Assembly (NCBI GenBank): GCA_902806575.1
Contig: CADCXD010000008.1
Span: forward strand, 2,108,001 to 2,172,000
Direction: 5' to 3'
DNA: 64,000 bases
DNA from: Jackrogersella multiformis
Lineage: Eukaryota; Ascomycota; Sordariomycetes; Xylariales; Hypoxylaceae
A model generated the notes under the pieces. The model had not been told where the DNA came from and ran no database searches. It was given only the letters and a program-made list of their open reading frames with translations. The translations under genes and the position numbers were made by a program. This document shows, piece after piece, positions 1 to 9,542 of this stretch (position 1 is the first letter of the stretch; each line of letters opens with the position of its first letter).

Positions 1-2
1 AA

Positions 3-3000
3 TTAGCAGTAGAACAGCCAAAAGGTACATATTCAGAAAGGCAGATTAGTTGGCTGCAGTACGGCCAACTATGGCCTGCTATTACTCCAATCACCCTTTT
101 CGAGCAGCTTCGATCGACCGCAAAGCGCTCCTTTGGGAGTGGCATGAAGGAAATGCTTCTTCACTTTGCTCTGTCTTTCACGAATTTACAGCGAAAACTA
201 CGGATGCAATCATTTCAGTGTTTGGGAGAACACGCGCGGCATGAAGAAGAACGAACAAACGTGGGTCACAGCAACTGGCGTGTGGAGGACTACCCCGACT
301 GGCTTCTACTAGAAATCGAATCAAACTTGCTCATTCGCGAAACTCAAGTTGAAGTCGCGTTGGCGATAATTGAACCAGAGTCTCAATTCAACAGTGTTCT
401 ACAGTTGAATATGGGCCAGGGCAAGACTTCTTGTATTATTCCGATGGCCGCCGTATTACTCGCGGATAGCAAGAATCTTGTGCGCGTATCTGTGCCCAAA
501 GCTCTGCTACAACAGACAGCCCAGCTACTTCATGGCCGTCTAGGCGGCCTCGTTGGGAGAGAGATCAGCCATGTACCTTTCTCTCGAAGAACCCCAACGA
601 AAGAAGCCCACGTCAAGCTGTTCCATAGGCTACACCGTGAGATCCAGAAAAAGAGCGGGGTGATGCTTTGTCTTCCAGAGCATCAAATGTCGTTCATGCT
701 TTCCGGTCTTCAACGAGTTTTAGACCAGCAAATTCCCGAGGCTAGCATGATGATTCGCGTCCAAAAGTGGCTCCAATCCATTGCGCGAGACGTGATTGAC
801 GAAAGTGACCATACGCTAGCCGTAAAGACGCAGCTCATCTACCCTTCTGGATCACAGATGACTGTTGACGGACACCCGCATAGATGGGTAGTCGTTGAGC
901 AAATCCTGGGGTTAATGGATATGCACCTTTACGAACTATCCGAAAGCTACCCCTTTTCTATCGAGGTTGTGAGACGTCCACATGGGGGGTTCCCCTTTGT
1001 CTTCTTCCTTCGGCCGGACGTAGAGGAGGAGATGATCAACCGCCTCAGATATGACGTTTGCCAGGGGGCAAGAGGTATAATACCTATAGACTCTGTCGAA
1101 CCAGCGGACCGTGTGTCCATCAAAGAGTTTCTCTCTGGTGGTAAGGTTCGTCAATCAACCTTAGATCGCATCAGTCGCCTATGTCCCGACCGACCACATG
1201 TAAGGCAGACGATATATCTACTTCGAGGACTGTTCGTTCATCGAATTCTTATCATGGCTCTCAAGAAACGGTACGGGGTTCAATACGGACTTCACCCTTC
1301 CAGAGATCCTGTGGCAGTTCCTTTCCACGCAAAAGGAGTTCCGAGTGAGCAGTCCGAATTTGGACATGTCGATGTAAGTTGATTCAGCATGTATACCACT
1401 GATCAGATAACCTATTACACGCGGAAAATCCCGCGATTTATAATAGTACAAGTACTAACTTATGATAGGTGGCAATCTTGTTAACTGCATTGGCCTTTTA
1501 CTACTGTGGTATGAGCATATCACAAACCCGTCAGGCCTTGGAAGCCGTCTTAAAATCTGACGACCCTGCTTCCGAGTACGATAAATGGACCGAAGACGAA
1601 GGTTTCCCAGATTATTTAAGAGATTGGCATTCAATTAATGTCGACGATTCGCAGCAGATGGGTCAAATCTGGAATAGCGTGCGCTTCAGGGTCCCCGTCA
1701 TCGATTATTATATGAATAACTTTGTCTTCCCGCCTCATGCAAAGCAGTTCAAACTGCGCCTAAATTCCAACAGTTGGGATATACCCTTATTCACGAACTC
1801 CCAACCTGATAAATCAACAAAGCGTGCATCTTCAAGCAGGTCAAAAGGACTTACAACTGGCTTCTCTGGTTAGTAGCATCTGATCCCTTTCCACCTAGCC
1901 GCTCCTCCTTTTCTCTTCTTCTTCTTGGTTAAAATAGTACCCAGTTGCTAACGAGTTTGTTAAAATAGGTACAAACGATATTAAACCACTTTTACCCATG
2001 ACGATCAGACAAGATGACTTACCTGCATTGTCGCATACTAATGCAGAAGTCCTCACATACCTCCTACAATCACGATCCAGGAATTATGCCGTCATGGCTG
2101 ACTTCAACCAGAAGCGTATTAGCGAGATTTCGTTCCTGCATATGTTAAGACGGCATAATATCCGTATTCTTATCGACTCCGGGGCCCAAATTCTCGAGCA
2201 ATCCAATAAGGAGCTGGCTGAAAATTGGCTTAAAGTGGATAGTCGAGGAACAGTGGCGCTGTACTTCGACGGTGATAGTCCATTCATCCTCTCCAAGCAA
2301 GGAATGAAGACCCCTTTGCTGGCCTCGCCGTATGCGGACAATTTGAACGAAGTTTTAGTTTATCTTGATGAGGTATGCTCCTATCCTATTGAATCTCTAA
2401 CTAAGTACTTATACTCACTTCCCACAGGCTCATACGCGGGGGACCGATCTCAAGTTCGGCTCGCATGCCCGTGCTGCTCTCACTTTAGGGTTAGGCCAGA
2501 CAAAAGACCATACTGTTCAAGGTATGACAGCCAGATGAGCTTCAAAATCAATTCGAGTCATGAAACTAACTGGATCTAGCTGCTATGAGGCTGCGCCAAC
2601 TTGGTACAACACAGTCCGTTACATTCTTTGCTCCGCCTGAAGTGAACCAAAGCATTCGAGATCTGTGCGCCAAGAAAGATGACTTGGAAATAGACTCATT
2701 CGACGTGTAAGTTTGACTTAATTCTTAGTATACTTACAGTTCAGATATTATTTTCATTGTCCCTATCAGTACAAATGATTGACATTATCATAGGATCCGC
2801 TGGCTCATCAACAATACCTGTGATGGTATCGAGCAGCTGCAGCCTCTCTATTACTCCCAGGGCACAGATTTTTGCAACCGAATGCAAGCAGCTGAGGAGT
2901 TTCCAGACTTCCTAATTGACGATGAACACAGAACAGCATTCGTCAATGCTATTAAACACAAGGAACGACAAACACTGCAGCAGCTTTACGGGCCTCGATC

Positions 3001-4362
3001 TAAAGCACAGACCAATACGACTGTTGAATCAAATCACAGGATAGGAGAGTTCGCCAAGGAACTTGAGTCTCGCAAGAAAACCTTCCAAGACACTGGTCAG
3101 GCTGTCCATGCCTCAGCTTTGCAGGAAGTTGAGCAGGAACGAGAGACGGAGATTGAGGTTGAGGCTGTACGTCAAGTCAAAAAACCACTACCATACACCC
3201 CTCACAAGTTCCCCGGTCTCCACCGAGATCTGGAAATTTTCGCCAGAACAGGGAGGATTCCCGCTGGCTCTGACAGCTTTGTCCATATCCTCAGAGCTCT
3301 GGCAAGGACTGCCCTTGGGAGAAAATACAAGGTGAACCATGAGATCAGTTCATCTCAGCTGTTCGTTTCGAGGGAATTCGAACGAACGGTCAAGCTAGTC
3401 ATTGAATCAGCAAATGACAATTTTATGGCAAGTCTTTTTTCTATTTCCTCACTTGGTCAAATAAATTTACTAACTTCTCAAAATAGCGTCCCGTGCAATG
3501 GATTCTCTACTCAAAATCCCCCGAAGCCGCCGTCGTTGTGACGCCAGAGGAAGCTGAAATTTTGATTCAAATCATACAAGAAATAGAGAAAGAAGAACAA
3601 GCCATCCCCGCCAGTCTGTTAACGTATGCAGCACCGGTCACTCGACGAATGATGCACTTCAATAAGCTAAGATTTTATGCTATGCCACCGCTTGCTGAAG
3701 ATTGGCAACCTCCTGAGTGGCTCAGCACTGAACTTGGCTTATTTGCCGGAAGACTTTATTTCGATTGGTCCGAGTATGATAGCATCTGTGCGTTGCTCGG
3801 CATCGACATATCTACACCAGGGATAGAGGAATTTGATAGCCGGGAAACATCCATCATAGAGAGTTCTGCCGAAGTAGCCTCAGATGATCCAAGTCAGCCA
3901 CCAAGGGCCGCTAAAGTACCAAAAATAAGCACCCAATCCTCTGGCCAAGCCCCCAAGGGCCTCACATCCAAGCCCTATACGTTCGCGCAGGAGTATCTGG
4001 CAGCACGTCGATGTGGACAGGACTTCACTCATACCCCGATGGGTTTCCTGTGTAGTGGGAAGCCGTTAAACGAGGACAGCCCGTTCTTCCGCCGCATGGA
4101 TACTACTCGACGTACCAAGCGCCTCGTGCCTGTTGGGACAACCCAAGCGAATAACGCCGAGGAGGATGGGACTGAGGATATGATGGATCTAGGAAACTAC
4201 GATCCTTCGGCGGAGGTTCAAGATGATGAAGACCATATTACGATTGAATATGACGAGTCTGAGATGCATCCGGTGGAAGACGGCAACCCGGACGAGACTA
4301 TTGAGACTCAATCTCCAAGTTCGGCCCGTGTGCAGCGATCCACCAGGCGCAGGACCAAGTAA
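3..4362 (+). CDS. DUF3638/DUF3645 giant protein, C-terminal part (5' end outside window)
   Basis: The reading frame is open from base 3, so the N-terminal part lies left of the window. Seven exons are visible, with introns at 1374-1468, 1869-1968, 2373-2427, 2522-2579, 2707-2793 and 3428-3486; all splice in frame. The translation matches the DUF3638 then DUF3645 arrangement of very large fungal proteins of unknown function. A Walker-A-like loop (LNMGQGKTS) lies near base 405, a Walker-B-like DESD near 800, and the conserved DEAHTRGTDLKF motif spans the splice at 2373/2428. Together these suggest a helicase-like nucleotide-binding fold (inference). The C-terminal 250 residues are acidic, low in complexity and end in an Arg/Lys-rich tail. 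The last intron starts with GC rather than GT. No disabling lesion is seen in the visible part. The biological role is not known. Confidence 0.85.
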
Positions 4363-4786
4363 AGCAGACCTCCTTTTTCTTTTGTGTTCAGTTATTTTCC
4401 ACGAGATTTAGCTCGAGTTTGCTGTGATTAATGGTTTTTTTCTTTCGGTCGGTTGAGAAGATACTAGTTATGGCTCTTTAGTTTCGTCTCTCTAGGTAGA
4501 ACTAATGAAGTTTGCTTTCCCATTATTCAATCTACGTGACGCCACTCGGCTCAACTCTATCTCTTCACATTGATGAATTATCATGGCGTGATATGTTTGC
4601 AATAAAAGGTAGGCAAGCCCTTAGCCCAGCACTCAGCTGTCTTCATATATTAATACTATAGAGACCCTGTCTGTGACATAACATCCAGCTTCAACTTCCA
4701 TCTGCGTAATACAAATAAACAAACAAACACCACCTATCAACTTGAATACCTATTCAGAAGATATCTCCAACAGTATCACCAACACC
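4363..4786. other. Intergenic, 3' of DUF3638 gene and 5' of secreted-protein gene
   Basis: No coding potential is seen. The stretch from about 4640 to 4786 is A/C-rich, with ATATTAATACTATAG and a CAACACC context just before the next ATG, consistent with promoter and 5' leader of the small secreted-protein gene. Confidence 0.4.
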
Positions 4787-5126
4787 ATGAAGGTAAAATA
4801 ACCCCAACCCATCAATAACATCTACCTAATCCTCATCACCAAACCCACAAAGACCTAACCAGCTAACGCAACCACCCCAGACATTCACCCTTCTACTCGT
4901 CGCCCTAGCCGCCACGGCTGCCACCGCGATTCCGCTCCAAGACCGCGCCCAAGACGAGGAGACCACCTCGTCGACCGAGGCGGGGTACCGCGTGGTGTGC
5001 GGGTCGCCCAACTCGACGAAGTGGTGCCGCGAGAGATACAACGCCGGCTGCAACGACGACGGCTCGCTGCGCACAGGCGACATGCTGCACTGCGGCATCA
5101 TGGTGTGCAAGTGCGTGCGCGATTAG
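4787..5126 (+). CDS. Small secreted cysteine-rich protein (83 aa, effector-like)
   Basis: Exon 1 is only ATG-AAG (4787-4792). An intron at 4793-4880 (GTAAAA donor, GCTAAC branch, CCCCAG acceptor) is followed by exon 2 to TAG at 5124-5126. The product has a clear signal peptide (MKTFTLLLVALAATAATA, likely cut near residue 18). The mature chain of about 65 residues has six cysteines, at 42, 51, 59, 73, 78 and 80, ending in a C-x-C. An even cysteine number and small size are typical of disulfide-stabilised secreted fungal proteins such as effector candidates or small antimicrobial-type proteins. No specific family is recognised. The mature part opens with a Gln/Asp/Glu/Thr/Ser-rich stretch. The gene lies right beside telomere-like repeats. 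Splicing is required, which explains why it is easy to miss. Confidence 0.72.
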
Positions 5127-5177
5127 AGGCGTGGACTCTTGAACTTGTTTTCGATTTCGGCTTCGATGTAGATTGCT

Positions 5178-5235
5178 TGGGTTTGGGTTTGGGTTTGGTG
5201 TTAGGGTTAGGGTTATGTTTAGGGTTAGGGTTGGA
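5178..5235 (+). repeat. Interstitial telomere-like repeats (TTTGGG then TTAGGG)
   Basis: A tract of GGGTTT units (5178-5197) runs into two blocks of TTAGGG units (5200-5214 and 5219-5233) separated by an imperfect ATGTT linker. TTAGGG is the standard telomere repeat of filamentous ascomycetes. The tract starts about 50 bp after the stop codon of the cysteine-rich gene, probably within its 3' UTR. Confidence 0.75.
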
Positions 5236-6073
5236 GAGGATAGGGTTGCTGTGTGAGGGTAAGGTGGGGATGTTACTGGGTTCTTGAATATGCCAGCTTT
5301 AGAGCTCCAGCTGAAGGGTATTCGTGTTTCTTTTATTTATTGCGCAGCTCGTGTGTATTCCATGTGCTTTATTGGCATATGGTCCTACATACTCCTATTT
5401 AAACCACGACGGCGCTCCCCAGGCCCCCCTTTTAAGTTGGAAATAAATACAGAGAATCGCCCTCATCTTCATCGCAGCCAATAATAATGGCATTACAGTG
5501 AACTGAGCCTCCCGAAGCTGCAAGTCATAAGGATGATTTAAAATGAATGAATAACTCCTAGAACTACTGCTATTTATTCAATTTAACCTAACCTTCAGCG
5601 ACAAAACTTCAAGCCCATGTCAATTGTGCCATCAACCCTGAAAAGAAAATTTGATGTTTTACGTATTGACAGGTATAACACGTTAATAAGCTATATTCGT
5701 ATCAGGTAGCGATAGTGCTAGTCATAAGAGAATTCTTAAATAAGGGTTTGCTTTGAAGCGTTGGGCCTGTAAAGGGGAACTTCGCCTCCTATTATTTAGA
5801 TATTAAGGGGGGTTAGGGATTAATAATATTTACCTTCTGTACCCACACTGCTACCAAATTCACTACAAGTACAATTCTTCATGGGACATTTCAGTTTATG
5901 GCACTAATACACGTTTATATTAAAATTCCCAACGGTCTTTTTGCGAGTTGTGCAAGTAGCTAATAATTACTATATATGGATCCAGACAGAGTTGACTAGG
6001 TACCTACCGTTTTCGCAGGCTAGTCCTGGAGGTCACTTACCTGAGTGATTCACCCCGTCCCATCTGGTCTAGC
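5236..6073. other. AT-rich intergenic DNA
   Basis: No reading frame here looks genuine and no RNA gene was recognised. The base composition is AT-rich and there are no long repeats. It separates the secreted-protein gene from the 3' end of the minus-strand membrane-protein gene. Confidence 0.4.
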
Positions 6074-6478
6074 TTACGTAGTCGTTAGCACCACGACCAG
6101 CGTGATGGAAATCAGCACAGCAAGCACGATAGTCTCCACAAACAAAGCCTTAGTCGTAATGCCGTCGCTAGTCTGGTCTTCGCAGTTGTGCGCACCACCC
6201 TTCTTGGCCGAGGCGCCGGCGAGCTCTGCAATTGTCATGTTGTATTGCTGGCCGACGAAGCCGATAGAAGTGTTGTTCCCCAAGCCGTGGTGACTAGGGT
6301 GGCCGAAGCTGCCGGTGCAGTTACAGACGCCGGGGCCGTGGTAAGCGCTAGAGTTCAGCGGCTGCGGCGGGTTGAATCCCGTCGTGTTTGTCGGGTGACT
6401 CATGGCAATCGACACGAAGAGGATGAGGATGATGGAGACCATCATAATGCGGGAGAATATCTTAGAAGAGGCAACCAT
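6074..6478 (-). CDS. Small secretory-pathway membrane or surface glycoprotein (134 aa), unknown
   Basis: A single uninterrupted frame runs from ATG (6478-6476, in a TTCAAGATGG context) to TAA. The N-terminus has a signal-anchor or signal peptide (hydrophobic residues about 11-27, ending SIAMSHP). The ectodomain has five potential N-glycosylation sequons (NTT, NSS, NCT, NTS, NMT), a C-x-C pair and one further cysteine. A strongly hydrophobic stretch closes the protein, consistent with a C-terminal membrane segment or, less surely, a GPI-anchoring signal. A TATATAAG box lies about 122 bp upstream. No family is recognised. The combination of sequons and two hydrophobic ends makes a chance frame unlikely. 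Confidence 0.55.
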   Translation of the reverse strand: MVASSKIFSRIMMVSIILILFVSIAMSHPTNTTGFNPPQPLNSSAYHGPGVCNCTGSFGHPSHHGLGNNTSIGFVGQQYNMTIAELAGASAKKGGAHNCEDQTSDGITTKALFVETIVLAVLISITLVVVLTTT

Positions 6479-6599
6479 CTTGAAAATTTCGTCTTGGCGT
6501 AATTGTGAGATGCTTACCTTCGTAATATATTTGCTACTGTTTGTTTGCTTTGCAGTTTGGCCGAGTATTTATTGGTGCTTGTGCTCGACGCTCGTTGGA

Positions 6600-6607
6600 C
6601 TTATATA
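6600..6607 (-). promoter_or_regulatory. TATA box of the 134-aa glycoprotein gene
   Basis: Read on the minus strand, TATATAAG occurs 122-129 bp upstream of the ATG at 6478, a plausible TATA position for a fungal gene with a short leader. Confidence 0.4.
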
Positions 6608-8380
6608 TTATTCAGGTAGCTTTGTGAGACGAGGCTTTTTATTCGAAGGGAAGAACACGGGGCATTGTCTGCCCCTTAGAAAGTTACTCTGACAATGATC
6701 TTGTCAGGGGGTGAAAGAAATCCAGACAAGGGCTGCTTTGTGGCAATGAGACGCACAATATACAATAATATGCCATCATCATTACCATGGTTATTGTTCT
6801 CTTAGAAATAGGTATAATCAGTTCTTTCGATGAGGACAATTCATTTGTTCAATTCCTTTTTCAAAGATTAGCAGTAACCACAATCCCGCATAGCAGCTTT
6901 AACCTACTGGAAAAGGGGTAAAGAATAGTCATTTATTTTGACTTAAACATTTTACCATATTTCCAAAAACAGGAATCGAATCTCGATCTTCTAACTTCCT
7001 ATAACGCTTTCATGCCCTTTATAGAAGCTAAGGACACGTATATTGTAAGCGTTTAAAGCTTCCGTGTCAAGGTGGCGGAATTAATGGTAACGTTCTTTTC
7101 ATATTAGTACATTTTCGCGAGAAAAGACGAATCCCTAAGGCTGATAACATGAGTTGACACACGTTGTACAGTGATATAGGGGCTAGGTTTTTCGCGAATA
7201 GTTTCATTCGAAGTAAAATCGTGTATTGAAGTACCGCAGTCAGTAGTGGTCTGTATTAACCTACTCTCTACCGTAAGGGTCGACGAAAATTCAGAGGGGA
7301 CGTTCAGGTCAACATGTCCCCTTGAGTACGGTACCCAGGTACCCAGGTACCATGGAACATATTTTGTTCCATGCCGTCGTCACCCACCGCGGTTTTCAGA
7401 CAGCCGGGTAATTCTTCCGACTGTCAAGCACCAACCAACAGTAGGGTTATAAGGCATAATAAATGACCAAGCTTCCAAGCCGACCCCGATACTGGGTGAC
7501 TAGAGGCTAGAACAAACTCCCATAAACGGGTCATATGGTGTACCGGTATCCCCGTGACAATACACTACGACCTGGTGGACTAAGCGGGTTTTTCGTAGGT
7601 TTCAAGTTCGATCCCCAGGGAACGAATTTGGGACTGAGCTTTTTTTTGTTTTATCGTCCATTTATGTTTATATATTATTATTATTCTCTCTCCGATATAC
7701 GATTCCTTTCGGTTTTTAAAATTCTTTTTTTATCTCAATTCGCAAATAACCTATTCACTTAAACTATCACATTAGCCGCACCCCCTTTCCGAATTTCCCT
7801 ATCTTGACACCATTCACGCATGCGGGACCGAACAGCAAAATATCGCAGGAACCATGCCTCATATTCGAAGGTAACATGCGTCGAACAGTCACTAAAGCGT
7901 TATCGTTGTACAATAACCCAGTAACCAATTTGGTGAGGAGTCAGCCCATTGCGTAGTTGTACCACGAATCATCTATATTCACTTATATAGATCTGACTTA
8001 AGTCAGATAGTGACCATGAATCCCCTAAGTGACAAGAAGCCGCAACGGGTCAAACTACGATTTAAATTGAAGCCACTCCAGTTCATCTCGAGAAGGAAGC
8101 AGAGATCCTCGTGCATAGGGAGAGTACGGTAGGTGCTGATTGAGTATTATCAACAACACGACAATCGTCTTCCAACCGTTATTTCCTTTCTTGAATCCCG
8201 GTGAGCATCGACGCACCTACATCTTACTTACATTTACTACGTTTATCGAAGACGTCGAAGTTTATCATTCGTTCGTCTCAATCAAGTTCCTATTTCCACA
8301 TATTCATATAGTCTATCTATTCCTTCTACCAAGAATATTTCTCGACCGCAGAGTTACTACATACTTACCTCCTAGGTAAC
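6608..8380. other. Long AT-rich intergenic region
   Basis: Nearly 1.8 kb without a convincing gene. Notable sequence: a triple GGTACC/CCAGG repeat at 7329-7353, and tRNA B-box-like strings near 6972 and 7603 that do not fold into tRNAs. Pyrimidine-rich DNA before 8381 is probably the leader and promoter of the next gene. Confidence 0.4.
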
Positions 8381-9302
8381 ATGTCGTCTTCCCACGGCAG
8401 GAGTATCAGATATTTCCACCTCAGTAGGGCTTCTGTCGAGGACGAACCGATGTGGATAGATATCCTCATGGAATGTATGGGAGCTGAGCACAGAGACGGG
8501 ACCTTATGGCAGCATTTCGAGATCAAATTTGGGCGACGGAGGGTATCCGAGTATACCGTCTCCGTCGCCAACAATGCCTACCTGATCAGCAGCATCAATA
8601 CGCGAAGACTACCTCAACCAAGGATGAAGCATAGAGACATGATAGTCGACAACTGGAAAGCTGCGGGAGGGGAGTTGGCCGCCCTTCAAAGAATCGCCGT
8701 CAGTTTCATCACAAACAACGACGCTTATGAATGCATTCAGGAGGCGTTCGCCGCGAGAGGGCAAACCCTCCCGGTTGAAGGTTGGACCACGATTGATTTG
8801 GTATGTATAATGTTTCTAAAAACTGCAGCCCCCCCTTTTTAGTATGGTATGGTAGTGTCACATATAAGGAAGGGTGCTAAAATCTCTGTAGTGCGTATAA
8901 AAACCTACCTATTCAACCCCACCCCCCTTTTCCATATCACAGATTTTGCTGCTGCGGCAGCAGATACTAATGAACAGCAGCGAGCGTAATAGTCTAGGCT
9001 GGCAAGAACTCGTATCCGGAAACCCGTTCCTAGAGGGCCAGCAGAAGATGCTCCGGGAGTACAGACACGAGTTCGGCGGTGCCCAGATCGGACGGGTGAC
9101 CGTCGCGGCCAACGAGAAGCCAGATGGCGTCGACATGCACGTCTTGAACCTGGTGACGCATCTCACGCGCACTCCAGGCCGTGTGAATGAGGAGGAAGAA
9201 CCATCAGAGCCTCAACTAGCGTACTCGCGAGGTCCTTCGCAACAGTTCCCCCAGGGGGTACAATTCTCGACCTGGGATTATTCCGGTTATAGCGGCACGT
9301 AG
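8381..9302 (+). CDS. Hypothetical protein (259 aa), two exons
   Basis: Exon 1 is 8381-8800. A 142-nt intron (GTATGT donor, CACAG acceptor, 8801-8942) is followed by exon 2 at 8943-9302. Splicing is in phase and both exons use coding-like codons. The start ATG follows a pyrimidine-rich leader (context GGTAACATGTC). The product is soluble, with no signal peptide or membrane segment. It is mixed charged and aromatic, with a Glu-rich patch and a Gln/Pro/Tyr-rich C-terminus. No domain is recognised; it may be a lineage-restricted gene. Its neighbours, a membrane glycoprotein and a GH3 glucosidase, give no functional clue. Confidence 0.6.
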
Positions 9303-9542
9303 CGAGTGAGGGTAGGTTATTGGATGCGGTGGATTCAACAAGTTGAATACAGGCGTTTGCTTTGTACTTAGCGTGGTATTCTAATGGAGTTTGCGTATTT
9401 TTTCGGTGTGTTTATAATTAGCACAATTGTCCATGGTAGTAGTCACGTCGCCTGTATTAACTAGGATGGTAAATTGTTCCTTCAACCTACTATACCCAAC
9501 CGATTCTTCACCTAACCCATACATATACAGACTTCCTTTTCA

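Noticed and set aside
6965..7050. Minus-strand GAGATTCGATTCCTG with possible degenerate tRNA
   Set aside because: No T-stem pairing and no recognisable D or anticodon arm.
7590..7625. AAGTTCGATCCCC, tRNA-like B box on the plus strand
   Set aside because: The T-stem halves do not pair and no cloverleaf could be drawn upstream.
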